Assembly: GCA_945875915.1 (NCBI GenBank)
Contig: CAMCMT010000004.1
Coordinates: 41,178 to 105,177, forward strand
Length of the DNA: 64,000 nucleotides
Source: Synechococcus sp. UW140
Lineage (GTDB): Bacteria; Cyanobacteriota; Cyanobacteriia; PCC-6307; Cyanobiaceae
Direction of reading: 5' to 3'
Shown here: positions 8,815 to 17,726 of the stretch, piece after piece
How the letters are laid out: every line of letters begins with the position of its first letter
How positions within the stretch are numbered: position 1 is the stretch's first letter
Program-made: the position numbers and the translations under genes
Notes under the pieces: model-generated
The model's input: only the letters and a program-made list of their open reading frames with translations
Databases searched by the model: none
What the model was told of the DNA's origin: nothing

Positions 8815-8855
8815 ATTGGTTTTGCAACCAATTGCAATTGGTTTTAGAACCAAAA
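8815..8855. repeat. nested palindromes upstream of tRNA-Asp
   Basis: Two hairpins, TTGGTT-TTGC-AACCAA and TTGGTT-TTAG-AACCAA, are joined so that their inner arms form an 18-bp perfect palindrome AACCAATTGCAATTGGTT at 8826-8843. No T-run follows on either strand that would make a classical terminator. They sit just 5' of tRNA-Asp. They could be an operator, a processing signal for the tRNA/gltX transcript or the end of the upstream transcript. Confidence 0.6.
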
Positions 8856-9077
8856 GCACAGATTGGCCGCAGGCCAGATCTGGATCGCCCAGGCAACGGT
8901 GGCCGCCCTGCGCTTTAAACAGTATCTGCTGCGATGGGCCCCTCCGTCAACCAATCGGCCCCAGTGGAGAAGCGCAGCGACAAAACCTGGTGCCATAAAA
9001 AATCCCTGGCCGGGCCCTGGGAGAGCACGATCAGGGGCAACTGATTTCAGGCCGCCATCGGCCCATTTCACGGCTAG

Positions 9078-9266
9078 TCAGGGGCGGAAACCGGCCGGTT
9101 CAATCAGGCGAACCTGGTTTCCCCGGGCGGTGAATTCCCGACCTTGGTCGCTTTGAACAACGACTCGACCACCGGATTTGACACGGATCACCCGCGCCCG
9201 AACCCAGCCAAGGGCTGCGGACTCGAGAACTTTGACCACATCACCAGGCTGTAGATCCAACTCCAT
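9078..9266 (-). CDS. small KOW/SH3-like conserved hypothetical protein (62 aa)
   Basis: Start at ATG 9266 (MELDLQPGDVVKVLES); the longer frame to 9332 would overlap tRNA-Trp. The product is almost all beta-strand: LQPGDVVKV, WVRARVIRVKSGGRVVVQS, FTARGNQVRLIEP. This is typical of a small SH3-like or KOW-like barrel similar in style to NdhS-type proteins, but I cannot assign a named family. It lies between tRNA-Trp and tRNA-Asp on the same strand. Confidence 0.7.
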   Translation of the reverse strand: MELDLQPGDVVKVLESAALGWVRARVIRVKSGGRVVVQSDQGREFTARGNQVRLIEPAGFRP

Positions 9267-9302
9267 GTCCGGAACCACGAAACTGCAGGAGAGGGAATCG
9301 GA

Positions 9303-9375
9303 CGCGCCGTGGAGGACTTGAACCCCCGGCATCAGGTTTTGGAGACCTGCGTTCTACCAACTGAACTAACGGCGC
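9303..9375 (-). tRNA. tRNA-Trp (CCA)
   Basis: A 73-nt cloverleaf on the minus strand. The acceptor GCGCCGT pairs with ACGGCGC, the anticodon loop CTCCAAA has anticodon CCA, and the T arm contains GGTTCAAGTCC. CCA is not encoded. It lies 52 bp downstream of the rplS terminator. Confidence 0.97.
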
Positions 9376-9427
9376 AAGGCGATCCCCCCACGGTCAAGGC
9401 CCATACAAGATGAACATTGACCTGGAC

Positions 9428-9448
9428 AAAAATGAGGCGTAAGCCTCA
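9428..9448 (-). terminator. Rho-independent terminator of rplS
   Basis: On the minus strand TGAGGC-TTAC-GCCTCA is followed by TTTTT. The first TGA of the stem is the rplS stop codon itself, so the hairpin begins in the coding sequence. Confidence 0.85.
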
Positions 9449-9931
9449 ACGATCGAAGCGCTGCTTGACGCGAGTGGCCTTGCCCACCCGGTCGCGCAGA
9501 TAAAAGAGCTTCGCTCGCCGCACCTTACCGCGCCGCTCCACCTTGATGGAAGCGACTTGGGGGCTGTGGAGCATGAAAACACGCTCCACTCCGACCCCTT
9601 GGAAGATGCGGCGCACCGTAATGGTCTCATGGAGACCGCCGTGGCGTTTGGCGATCACCACACCCTCGTAGGGCTGGATGCGCTCCTTGTTGCCTTCACT
9701 GATGCGAACGCCTACGCGGACAGTGTCGCCCACGTAGATCTCAGGCAAATCGCTCTTGAGCTGATCGGCTTCAAACGCCCGGATCAGATCCTGGGCGCTG
9801 AGTTTACCCGTGGTGGCCTTCACGGGCTCCAGGGTTGCCACCGCAGGGGTGCTGGTCTCCAAGCTGGTCTCCACCGTGGTGGCCTCCGTCTCGCTGGTCA
9901 TGTCATTGATCTCGTTGGATTCCGCTGCCAT
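9446..9931 (-). CDS. rplS: 50S ribosomal protein L19
   Basis: Ribosomal protein at the 30S/50S interface. The conserved core [52 protein letters not shown] and [13 protein letters not shown] is complete. An acidic, Thr/Glu-rich N-terminal extension of about 45 residues, common in cyanobacterial L19, precedes it. ATG 9931 is chosen because GGAG lies 6 nt upstream; ATG 9901 (MTSETEATT) is the alternative start. Confidence 0.96.
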   Translation of the reverse strand: MAAESNEINDMTSETEATTVETSLETSTPAVATLEPVKATTGKLSAQDLIRAFEADQLKSDLPEIYVGDTVRVGVRISEGNKERIQPYEGVVIAKRHGGLHETITVRRIFQGVGVERVFMLHSPQVASIKVERRGKVRRAKLFYLRDRVGKATRVKQRFDR

Positions 9932-9973
9932 TCCAGCTCCGAAAAACGCCTGGCCAAACAACAAGTGTACCGT

Positions 9974-10312
9974 TTAGAGCGACCCATCTGGACTGGACGA
10001 CTTCCCTGGACGCTGGCCCTGACGCCAGCGTTGCAGCAACAGGCTGGCCCCAGAGATCAGCATCCAGAGCAGGCCCAGGCCGTTGAGCAAGACATAGAAG
10101 GGTTCCAGGGCCTTGCCGAGCCATTCGCCCTCATGCACCACCATCAAAATGTGCAGCTGGTCGCGGCCCAAGCCGGCCCAGTCCTTCAGCAGCCTGTAGG
10201 CCATACCGGAGCAGACCGTGATGAGTAAGGGGGCCAGCACAATCGGTGCCACAGCCCCGTGGAGCCGGCGGACCTGCTGGACCCTTTGTGGCGTCAGCCC
10301 AGGCAACGACAT
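9974..10312 (-). CDS. small PepSY-associated-TM-like membrane protein
   Basis: 112 residues with two clear hydrophobic segments. The R-x-LH-x-x-x-APIVLAPLLITVCSGM start and the later HILMVVHEGEWLG and LNGLGLLWMLISGASLLL repeat the arrangement of PepSY-type transmembrane helices (LH motif, PL-x-x-T-x-x-G, second loop histidines). It corresponds to a single minimal two-to-three helix unit, without the periplasmic PepSY domain. The function is unknown; larger relatives are linked to heme or iron uptake. It lies next to rplS in the same orientation. Confidence 0.6.
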   Translation of the reverse strand: MSLPGLTPQRVQQVRRLHGAVAPIVLAPLLITVCSGMAYRLLKDWAGLGRDQLHILMVVHEGEWLGKALEPFYVLLNGLGLLWMLISGASLLLQRWRQGQRPGKSSSPDGSL

Positions 10313-10387
10313 CAGGCGGCGGGAACGGGGCGGGCAACAGGGGACCGGGCCCCCGTTCTACCTTGACAATCGGCCCTGGAACTTTCA

Positions 10388-11266
10388 ATGAATCTTTTTG
10401 CTGATCTGCTGGCCACCACCAGCCGTCAAACGGCCGCCAGCCCGTCAGCAGCGGCCCAGACGGCCGCCACCCAGACCGGACCCCGCATCCAGAAGGGACG
10501 CAGGGGGGTGGAAATCAAGTCGGCCCGAGAAATTGCAATCATGCGCAAGGCCAGCAGAATCGTGGCCACCGTGCTCAGGGAGATCAGCGAGCTAGCCGCA
10601 CCGGGCATGACCACCGCCGACCTGGATCGCCACGCTGAGAAGCGGATCAGGGAGCTGGGAGCCACCCCTAGTTTTAAGGGCTACCACGGCTTTCCCGCCA
10701 GCATCTGCGCCTCGATCAACCATGAGGTCGTCCATGGCATCCCCAGCAGCAAACGGCTGATCCGCTCCGGCGACCTGGTCAAGATCGACACGGGTGCCTA
10801 CTTCGAGGGCTACCACGGCGACAGCTGCATCAGCCTCTGTGTGGGCGAGGGGGCTACGGAGGAGGCCCAGCGGCTCACCCGGGTCGCCCAGGAATCGCTC
10901 ATGCAGGGCCTGGCCCGCATCAAGGCCGGTAACAGCCTGCTCGATATCGCCGGTGCCGTGCAAGACCACGTCGAAGCCCATGGCTATGCAGTGGTGGAGG
11001 ACTACACCGGCCATGGCGTCGGCCGCAACCTGCATGAGGAACCCTCGGTGTTCAACTTCCGCACCCGGGACCTGCCCAACTTGACCCTGCGGGCCGGCAT
11101 GACCCTGGCGGTGGAGCCGATCCTCAATGCCGGCAGCAAGGCTTGCCGCACCCTCAAGGACCGCTGGACCGTGGTGACTGAGGACGGCAGCCTCTCGGCC
11201 CAATGGGAACACACCATCGCCGTGACCAGCGATGGCTGTGAAATCCTCACCGACCGGGATTTTTAG
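10388..11266 (+). CDS. map: methionine aminopeptidase type I
   Basis: Removes initiator methionine from nascent proteins. 292 residues: a Ala/Thr/Gln-rich N-terminal extension of about 45 residues, then the pita-bread fold. The metal ligands are visible as VKIDTGAY (D), YHGDS (D), [13 protein letters not shown] (H), AVEPIL (E) and QWEHTIAV (E). The end overlaps the convergent SDR gene by 4 bp. Confidence 0.95.
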   Translation: MNLFADLLATTSRQTAASPSAAAQTAATQTGPRIQKGRRGVEIKSAREIAIMRKASRIVATVLREISELAAPGMTTADLDRHAEKRIRELGATPSFKGYHGFPASICASINHEVVHGIPSSKRLIRSGDLVKIDTGAYFEGYHGDSCISLCVGEGATEEAQRLTRVAQESLMQGLARIKAGNSLLDIAGAVQDHVEAHGYAVVEDYTGHGVGRNLHEEPSVFNFRTRDLPNLTLRAGMTLAVEPILNAGSKACRTLKDRWTVVTEDGSLSAQWEHTIAVTSDGCEILTDRDF

Positions 11267-12051
11267 GCCACTGAGTCTGGGGCTTGGCAACTTGGCCGGC
11301 TGAACAGTCCCAGGTAGGTCCAGCGGACCAGCACCGCCAGGGGGAACAGGACGTAGGTGAGGGGATTGGGGGTAACGATGATCAGCCCCCAGTCCCACGC
11401 GGCCAGCCGCAGCACGGCCTGGGCCACAAAGCCAGCTCCCAGCAGCCCGATCGGATTGAGGTTGGAGCGGAAGGGCCCCAGCACCAGACGCCGAATTCGC
11501 AGCTCCGGCCCGGCCAGGTCCAGGCTCCGCAGACTGACCAGCTGGCCCACAAGCCGCTTGCTGATCTCGTAGAGGGGGCTTACGGCCGGCAGGATTTCAG
11601 CTTCGGAGGTGTTGATCCAAACTTCTCGGCAGGGCCCCATCCCCTTGCCGGGCTGGGCAGAAAGGTTGCCGGGCTGGGCCGCAGCAAAGAGCTCAAGTAA
11701 GCGCAAGCTGCTGAGGGCATTCACCTCCAGGGAGCGTTCCAGGGCACCGGCGCTGCGATCGCCATGGACATTGACCCCGTGGTTGACCACCAAGATGTCG
11801 ATCCGGCTGAACAGCTCGCTGAGATCTGATTCATGGCCGCAGCTCCAGCTGACCTGCTCCAGGGGGATAGGGGCGCCGTTAGGGGTGGCCAGCTCCAGGG
11901 GCTCCGCCCTGGTGGTTAGGGCCACCAGGCTGGCACCGCAGCCATGGAAGCAGCGCAGCAGCTCCACCCCCAGGCTGCCGCTGGCACCGGTGATGGCAAC
12001 ACGACGGCCAGCGAAGGCCCTGCTACGCCGAGGGTCCATCGGGCTTCCCAT
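11263..12051 (-). CDS. short-chain dehydrogenase/reductase (SDR)
   Basis: Rossmann-fold oxidoreductase with GASGSLG near the N-terminus, VVNHGV (the NAG-like motif), INTSEAE (catalytic Ser region) and [12 protein letters not shown] (Y-x-x-x-K as YEISK). The C-terminus has a hydrophobic stretch ([22 protein letters not shown]), suggesting membrane attachment. The start ATG 12051 has GGAG 8 nt upstream; ATG 12039 and 12093 are alternatives. Substrate unknown. Confidence 0.75.
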   Translation of the reverse strand: MGSPMDPRRSRAFAGRRVAITGASGSLGVELLRCFHGCGASLVALTTRAEPLELATPNGAPIPLEQVSWSCGHESDLSELFSRIDILVVNHGVNVHGDRSAGALERSLEVNALSSLRLLELFAAAQPGNLSAQPGKGMGPCREVWINTSEAEILPAVSPLYEISKRLVGQLVSLRSLDLAGPELRIRRLVLGPFRSNLNPIGLLGAGFVAQAVLRLAAWDWGLIIVTPNPLTYVLFPLAVLVRWTYLGLFSRPSCQAPDSVA

Positions 12052-12131
12052 CGAATCTGCTCCAAGCATGCGCCATCCTGGACCTAATGACATTGCGCCC
12101 CATGGAGACGGTTCAGAAGGAAGGTGACGCC

Positions 12132-12647
12132 ATGGTTGCCCTCTATGCCCCCTACTGCCGAGGCTCTGAGCAGCCCCAACTGCTGGACCTAACCCTTGAA
12201 AAGCTTTTAACCAGGAGGCTTAACGGCAATCGCCAGCTCAAGCCCGACGGCAGTCATCCGTTTGAACTCACCTGGCAACCCGGGGAATCGCCCCAGGAGC
12301 CAAGCCAGTGCCAACTGAGCTTTCCAAAAATCCAGGCGGTGACCTACAACTTTTCGGTGCCCACAGCCCAGCTCGTGCTGTGGCTGATGCAAATTTTGGA
12401 CTCTGGGCCGGCCTCCCATCCCCCAGGGCTACCGCCCCTCCAGCGGCCAGCCCCGCCCCTGCCCGGCCCAAGACTTGGCCTACCCACCCCCTCCCTGCCC
12501 CTGCCACCGCTGCCCTTGGCAGCCCCATTCCGGCAAGCGCGGCCGCCAGCTAACTTCGCGGCCGAGGCCGGTGGCACCCCCGATCTGCCGGATAGTTTTT
12601 GGTGCTGGCTGCTCGTGGGCCACTTACCGCCAGAGCGATCCGCCTAG
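12132..12647 (+). CDS. hypothetical protein with proline-rich insertion
   Basis: 171 residues from ATG 12132, preceded by AGGAAGGTGA. Residues 1-90 look folded (MVALYAPYCRG, LLDLTLEKLLTRRLNG, PKIQAVTYNFSVPTAQLVLWL). Then comes about 50 residues of Pro/Leu-rich low complexity, and a short conserved-looking end (DSFWCWLLVGHLPPERSA). I do not recognise a family. It is divergent from the SDR gene and 36 bp upstream of the phosphotransacetylase-like gene. Confidence 0.6.
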   Translation: MVALYAPYCRGSEQPQLLDLTLEKLLTRRLNGNRQLKPDGSHPFELTWQPGESPQEPSQCQLSFPKIQAVTYNFSVPTAQLVLWLMQILDSGPASHPPGLPPLQRPAPPLPGPRLGLPTPSLPLPPLPLAAPFRQARPPANFAAEAGGTPDLPDSFWCWLLVGHLPPERSA

Positions 12648-12683
12648 ATTCGCGCCACCGCAGCCGCGCCCGGGGCAACCGCC

Positions 12684-13871
12684 ATGCCTTTAACCAGGGT
12701 TTCCCCATCCCCACCAGCCTTAAGCGAGCCGGGACCGGTATTACTGGTCGGTTCGTGCGAACCATTCAGCGGCAAATCAACCCTTGTGCTCGGCCTGGCC
12801 CGGCAGCTGATCGACAAGGGGGCCCAGATTCGTTTTGGCAAACCCCTGGGCACCAGTGACGAGGCCGAGCGCAAGGCGGCTGGGCCGGATTCCGGTCCGA
12901 GCAGCTCGCCCACGCCGGACAGCACCCCAACCGAGGGGGTGGTCCTGGATGCGGACGTGCGCTTCGTGGGCGAAATCCTCGGCCTCAGCCCCGAACAGCT
13001 CCTGCCCTCTTTGCACCTGTCCGATCCGAGCACGGCGAGGGCTCGGCTGCTCTCCGGCGACCTGGACGCGGGCCAGGGCCTGGGCCGGTTGCAGGCCCAG
13101 CTAGGCAACGGCATCAATCAGATCACCTTGCTGGAGATGGCGGGCAGCCTGTCGGAAGGACTGCTCTATGGCCTGAGCCTGCCCCAGCTCGCCCACCAAC
13201 TCCAGGCTCCGGTGGTGCTGGTGCACCCATGGAGTGATGCCCGTAGCGTCGATCCCCTGCTGGAGGCCTTCGGCCAACTTGGTTCCCTGTTGGCTGGGGT
13301 TGTGCTCAATGGGGTCGCCCCCGAGACCGTGGCCGGCCTGCTAGACGCCGAGGTGCCCGCCCTAGAGCGGTTGGGGATCCCTGTGTACGGAGTCATGCCC
13401 CGCAGCCCCCTGCTGCGCAGCGTCACGGTGGAGGAACTGGCCTGGCGCCTGGAGGCCCGGGTGCTCTGTTGCCGAGAACGGCTCGATCTGCTCGTGGAAA
13501 CCCTCAGCATCGGCGCCATGAATGTCAACTCGGCCATGGAGTTTTTCCGGCGGCGTCGCAACATGGCCGTGGTAACGGGGGCCGACCGCACCGACATCCA
13601 ACTGGCAGCCCTAGAGGCCTCCACCCAGTGCCTGATCCTCACCGGTGCCGGCGAACCCCTGCCCCAGCTGATTTCCCGCGCCGAAGAACTCGACGTCCCC
13701 CTGCTCAAGGTGGAGCATGACACCTTGAGCACGGTCGAAGTGATCGAAAGAACCTTCGGCCACATGCGCCTGAACGAAGCGGTGAAGGCCACCTATGCCG
13801 TCCGCCTCGTGGCGGAACATTGCCAGTTCGATCGCCTCGATGCCCGCTTGCGCTTGCCGGTTCCGGCCTGA
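12684..13871 (+). CDS. phosphotransacetylase-family protein (P-loop + DRTGG)
   Basis: 395 residues. The N-terminal half (about 15-230) is a BioD/CobB-like P-loop domain with GSCEPFSGKSTL as Walker A. The C-terminal half is a DRTGG-type domain (LSIGAMNVNSAMEFFRRRRN, VVTGADRTDIQLAAL, CLILTGAGEPL), as in the N-terminal part of large phosphotransacetylases. There is no catalytic Pta domain, so it is more likely a regulator or ligand-sensing protein than a transacetylase. Confidence 0.8.
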   Translation: MPLTRVSPSPPALSEPGPVLLVGSCEPFSGKSTLVLGLARQLIDKGAQIRFGKPLGTSDEAERKAAGPDSGPSSSPTPDSTPTEGVVLDADVRFVGEILGLSPEQLLPSLHLSDPSTARARLLSGDLDAGQGLGRLQAQLGNGINQITLLEMAGSLSEGLLYGLSLPQLAHQLQAPVVLVHPWSDARSVDPLLEAFGQLGSLLAGVVLNGVAPETVAGLLDAEVPALERLGIPVYGVMPRSPLLRSVTVEELAWRLEARVLCCRERLDLLVETLSIGAMNVNSAMEFFRRRRNMAVVTGADRTDIQLAALEASTQCLILTGAGEPLPQLISRAEELDVPLLKVEHDTLSTVEVIERTFGHMRLNEAVKATYAVRLVAEHCQFDRLDARLRLPVPA

Positions 13872-13941
13872 AGAAGGCCGCTTACTGGCTGCATCGCGGC
13901 TTCAATACTGCTAGTTTCAGATTGCAATTAGAGGGCGATTG

Positions 13942-14454
13942 GTGACCCGGTCCCTAGATCTGCCCGCCCTGGACCGCATCGACACCCTGGCTCAGGAGCT
14001 GGCCCTGCTCCAGGATCAGGGCAAACGCCGCATCGCCATCCTGGGCAGCCGCCATGTGCCGGTTGTGTCCGTGCATCTGGTAGAGCTGGTGGCCCGCTCC
14101 CTCGCCCAGGAAGGCCACAGCTTGATCACTTCCGGTGCCCTGGGGGTGAACTCGGCTGTGATTCGCAGCGTGCTGGATGTGGATCCCGCCCGCCTGACCG
14201 TATTACTACCCCAGAGCCTCGATCGCCAACCGAGCGAATCCCGCGACCAATTGGAGCGGGTGCTGAACTTGGTGGAGAAACCGGAGCACAATGAACTGCC
14301 CCTGCCGATGGCCAGCAGCCTCTGCAACCAGGAAATCATCAGCCGCTGTGACCAGCTGATCTGTTATGCCTTCCACGACAGTGAAACCCTGCTGGCCAGT
14401 TGTCGCATCGCCGAAGACATGGGCAAGGTTGTGAGCCTGATGTTCTTCGACTGA
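13942..14454 (+). CDS. DprA/LOG-like Rossmann protein
   Basis: About 170 residues with a SLOG-type Rossmann fold: RRIAILGSRHVPVVSV, LITSGALGVNSAVIRS and a late LICYAFHDSETLLASCRIAEDMGK. Cyanobacterial relatives are often labelled DNA recombination-mediator protein A, but the SAM and winged-helix parts of DprA are missing, so a DNA role is unproven. The start is GTG 13942 (GAGGG about 7 nt upstream) or TTG 13939 just before it. Confidence 0.75.
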   Translation: MTRSLDLPALDRIDTLAQELALLQDQGKRRIAILGSRHVPVVSVHLVELVARSLAQEGHSLITSGALGVNSAVIRSVLDVDPARLTVLLPQSLDRQPSESRDQLERVLNLVEKPEHNELPLPMASSLCNQEIISRCDQLICYAFHDSETLLASCRIAEDMGKVVSLMFFD

Positions 14455-14547
14455 GGCCCCTATGGCTGGAGGCCAAGGCCAAGCACCGGGCCTGCAGGGG
14501 ATCAATGGCTTGGGATTCGATGGGGATGGGGTGGGAGAGCCAGCCGC

Positions 14548-15003
14548 TCAACCCGCCAACAACCCCAACATCCCTGCGCCGTAGAGCAGGGTGGTGCAGA
14601 ACAAAGCCATGGCCCAGCAGAGCGAGCGCAGCAGCGGCTTGTTGCTCACATAGGCGCCGACATAGACGAACCGCAAGAGGGGGTGGGCCAGGGCAACCGC
14701 TGCGGCCCAGGGAGCCGTAACCCCCACTAATAGGCAGAGCAGGGCCGCGGGGGCATGAAGCACAAAGGCTTCAAAGCAATTTTGATGGGCCCAACTTGCG
14801 CGCTGGCCCCAGGCAGGCAAGCGCTCAAACATCGCCCGGGGGGCCGCAATGTCAGCCATCGTGAAATTGGATTGGGACCGGGCCGCCCCGAGCGGCACGA
14901 TGCTCCCCACCAGCACCAGCGCGGCCAACACCAGGGACCAGGCAAAGGGCGCCGAGGCCGAGGGGCCCAGCAGGCCCGGCGACGTAAAAGCGAAGAAAAT
15001 CAT
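14548..15003 (-). CDS. MAPEG-family membrane protein
   Basis: 151 residues with four predicted membrane helices. The family motif R-A-x-x-A-H-x-N-x-x-E-x-F appears as RASWAHQNCFEAFVLHAP after the first helix, and RFVYVGAYVS follows later. MAPEG proteins include microsomal glutathione transferases, but the bacterial members of this type have no known substrate. Confidence 0.85.
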   Translation of the reverse strand: MIFFAFTSPGLLGPSASAPFAWSLVLAALVLVGSIVPLGAARSQSNFTMADIAAPRAMFERLPAWGQRASWAHQNCFEAFVLHAPAALLCLLVGVTAPWAAAVALAHPLLRFVYVGAYVSNKPLLRSLCWAMALFCTTLLYGAGMLGLLAG

Positions 15004-15452
15004 GGTTGCAATGGTGGCTGCCTCTTTCTAAGGCGCCGGTGGTGAAACCCTGTTGCAAGGGGCCGGCGAAAGCCGACGCCAGTGGGGCCAAGGGCTGCCT
15101 CCGCATCCATTGGCAACGCTTGCCCTGGACCACCCATTGATAAGCAACGCTGTGCTGCCCCGTTTTCCCCGGCTGTCCGTGGTTTTCCCCAGAAAAGGGG
15201 AGCTTTTCCCCCAGCGCCCCAGCCGAGACCCCGCCAGGGCTGATGGCCTCTGCCAATCCCTGGGGAATGGTCCCCTTCCCCTTGACGGCCATGGGCCCAT
15301 CGCCTCGCCAGGACCCTGACAAGAGCGCCAGCGCCCCAAGGCCAAGTGGCTGGCAACTTCGCAGTGGTTGTCCCACGGGTCCAGAAGTCCAGGGCCCGCT
15401 TGCACGGCAGGGGATGGTTAGGGGGTCGAAGACCGTCAAGCAGCCAGAACAC
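15004..15452. other. non-coding stretch (about 450 bp), nothing recognised
   Basis: Several long frames cross it on both strands, but none has protein-like composition. A TTTTCCCC motif is repeated three times around 15165-15212, with a CCCC-AGAAAA-GGGG hairpin between two copies. No promoter or RNA gene could be assigned. Confidence 0.5.
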
Positions 15453-15695
15453 ATGAACCAAATCCCCGACCACGCGCCCCGCAGTGTCTCCGTTGAGAAC
15501 CAGTTTCCCGAGGACCTGTTCGACGCCATGCGGGAGTTTGTTCGCGTGCATCCCCAATGGGACCAATACCGCCTGATGCAAGCGGCCCTGGCCGGTTTTC
15601 TCTTCCAGCAAGGCTGCCAAGACCGGGCCGTGGCCCGGCACTACCTAGACGGCCTCTTCCAGCGGGAAGGGAGTGCCCAAAGGCGGCCCAGTTGA
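15453..15695 (+). CDS. DUF2811-family protein
   Basis: 80 residues from ATG 15453 (MNQIPDHAPRSVSVENQFPE); the frame is open upstream but looks non-coding there. The core E-x-x-P-E-D-L-F-x-A-M-R-E-F-V, HPQWDQYRLMQAALAGFLF and DRAVARHYLDGLF matches the DUF2811 pattern of cyanobacteria (P-E-x-L, HP-x-WDQ, A-x-x-x-FL, YL-x-x-LF). It is small, soluble and helical. Function unknown. Confidence 0.8.
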   Translation: MNQIPDHAPRSVSVENQFPEDLFDAMREFVRVHPQWDQYRLMQAALAGFLFQQGCQDRAVARHYLDGLFQREGSAQRRPS

Positions 15696-15748
15696 TCGAA
15701 ACACTGCCAGCAGGCTGGTCAGCTGTATAGAACTGTCCCCCATCCACA

Positions 15749-16525
15749 ATGAACACCATGCTCCTGGCGGTTAGCGGTGCCTCCGGTAAAACCGGCTGGC
15801 GGGTGGTTCAGGAGGCCCTGGCCCGGGGCCATCAAGTGCGGGCCCTGCTCCGCCCCGGTTCAGAGGTGCCCCCAGGCCTGGATGGGGCCGAACTGGTGCG
15901 CCTGGAGCTAGGGGATGGCCCAGCCCTGGCCCAAGCCCTAGGAGGCTGCCAAGCCCTGGTGATCGCCACTGGCGCCAGGCCGGGCATCGACCTCACGGCG
16001 CCCCTGCGGGTGGATGCCTGGGCCGTGGGCAGCCAGGTCCGGGCCTGCGAAGCGATTGGGGTGAACCGGGTGCTGTTGGTCAGCTCCCTCTGCTCTGGCC
16101 TGTGGTGGCATGCCCTCAACCTTTTCGGCCTGATCCTGGTGGTGAAGCGACTGGGTGAACGGGCACTCGAGCGCAGCAGCCTGGCTTGGACGGTCATCCG
16201 CCCCGGCGGCCTGAGCGAATCGGAAACCGGGCTTGATCAAGAACAGATGAAATACTCCAAGGCAGGCCAACAACAGGACGGCCGCATTCCGCGCCGGCTC
16301 GTGGCCCAGGTGTGTCTCGAGGCCCTAGAAACGCCCCTCAGCCAGAAGAGGATCATCGAAATCACCAGCAAGTCTGCCGTTGGAGCCAGCGATGGCCCAA
16401 AGAACCCCAAAACAGACAGCGCTGAAACGGGCAGCACTGAGGAGATCAATGCTAAAAGCTGTGGAGCCGTGATCACCGCAAGTAGCACGACAGGACTGGC
16501 AAGTTGGCTATCGACGAACCCCTAG
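15749..16525 (+). CDS. atypical SDR / NAD(P)-binding protein
   Basis: 258 residues. The N-terminal GASGKTGWRVVQEALARGH is the glycine-rich NADP site of atypical SDRs (Tic62/Ycf39-like). LVIATGARPG, VNRVLLVSSL and AWTVIRPGGLSES follow in the usual order. The last 60 residues are Ser/Thr/Lys-rich and probably unstructured. The active-site Tyr/Lys pair is not obvious, so a binding rather than catalytic role is possible. Confidence 0.75.
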   Translation: MNTMLLAVSGASGKTGWRVVQEALARGHQVRALLRPGSEVPPGLDGAELVRLELGDGPALAQALGGCQALVIATGARPGIDLTAPLRVDAWAVGSQVRACEAIGVNRVLLVSSLCSGLWWHALNLFGLILVVKRLGERALERSSLAWTVIRPGGLSESETGLDQEQMKYSKAGQQQDGRIPRRLVAQVCLEALETPLSQKRIIEITSKSAVGASDGPKNPKTDSAETGSTEEINAKSCGAVITASSTTGLASWLSTNP

Positions 16526-16742
16526 AACAGCTTCCATCTTTGGCGATCATGTTCGACACTTGACCCCCTAAAAGCGATGCATCAGATCTGGGGCCCCCCT
16601 TAGGGGCAGAGCCATGTCCGAACATGGGCTCGGGGTGCTGCTGGATTGGGGAACGGGTTTGACCAACCGGGCAGAGTGTCTTCCATGTCCGCGCCGGCTA
16701 GCGGCCAGGATTGCGTCAAACGACCAAGCCACCAGCCTGCCG

Positions 16743-17726
16743 ATGCCGATCGTTTGCGCCGAGCGCCTCAGCAAGACCTACCGGGTCAGCCAGAAACAGC
16801 CGGGTCTGGGCGGAACCCTGCGCCATTTCTTCTGGCGCCGCAGCCGCTTGGTAGAGGCCGTCCGGGAGATCAGTTTCTCGATCGAGCCCGGCGAGATGGT
16901 GGGCTTCCTCGGAGCCAATGGCGCTGGCAAAACCACCACGCTGAAAATGCTCAGCGGCCTGGTTTATCCCAGTGGCGGCAACCTGCTGGTGGCAGGCCAT
17001 AGCCCCCAACGCCGCCAAGCCAGCTTCCTACGCAACATCACCCTGGTGATGGGCCAAAAGCAGCAGCTGATCTGGGACCTGCCACCACTGGATTCCTTTC
17101 GGGTGAATGCGGCGGTTTACGGACTTGATGAGCGCGAAACCAAGCGGCGCATCAACGAATTGGCCGAGATGTTGGAGCTGGGCGAGGAACTCACCCGGCC
17201 GGTGCGCAAATTATCCCTAGGCGAACGCATGAAGGCCGAGCTGCTTGCAGCCCTGCTGCACCGCCCCTCCCTGCTGTTTCTCGATGAACCCACCCTGGGC
17301 CTGGATGTCAACGCCCAGGCGCGGGTGCGCACCTTCCTGGCCGACTACAACCGCCGCCACGGTGCCACCGTGCTGCTCACCAGCCACTACATGGCCGATA
17401 TCACCGCCCTCTGTCCGAGGGTTTTGCTGATCCACCAGGGCGGCCTCTTCTATGACGGCAGCCTGGAGACCCTGACCCAGCGCCTCTCCCCCTGCCGCCT
17501 GGTGAGACTGGAGTTGAAAACCCCCCTACCGGCCTCTGCATTCAGCTCCTATGGCCAGGTGGAGGCCATCGATGGCCGCGAGGTGAAACTGCTGATCGCC
17601 CGGGACCAACTCACCGGCGTCGTGGCACGGCTGCTGGGGAACCTGGAGGTGCTGGACCTGGAGGTGGCAGATCCACCGATTGAGGATGTTATCGGCCAAC
17701 TGTTCCAACGGGGAGTTGTGCAATGA
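16743..17726 (+). CDS. ABC-2 exporter, ATP-binding subunit (COG4586 type)
   Basis: ATPase with Walker A GANGAGKTTTLKML, Q-loop region (VMGQKQQL), signature LSLGERMKAELLAALL, Walker B LLFLDEPTLGLD and a switch histidine in LLTSHYMADI. The RRSRLVEAVREISFSI insertion is typical of the COG4586 group. Start ATG 16743 (MPIVCAERLSKTYRV) matches the family's usual length; ATG 16614 has a better ribosome site but adds 43 residues without protein character. The last 4 bp overlap the next gene (ATGA). Confidence 0.85.
   Translation: MPIVCAERLSKTYRVSQKQPGLGGTLRHFFWRRSRLVEAVREISFSIEPGEMVGFLGANGAGKTTTLKMLSGLVYPSGGNLLVAGHSPQRRQASFLRNITLVMGQKQQLIWDLPPLDSFRVNAAVYGLDERETKRRINELAEMLELGEELTRPVRKLSLGERMKAELLAALLHRPSLLFLDEPTLGLDVNAQARVRTFLADYNRRHGATVLLTSHYMADITALCPRVLLIHQGGLFYDGSLETLTQRLSPCRLVRLELKTPLPASAFSSYGQVEAIDGREVKLLIARDQLTGVVARLLGNLEVLDLEVADPPIEDVIGQLFQRGVVQ

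Noticed and set aside
15000..15641. Minus-strand ORF of 213 aa across 15004-15452
   Set aside because: Trp/Arg/Gly-rich, overlaps the DUF2811 gene antisense, and lacks any motif.
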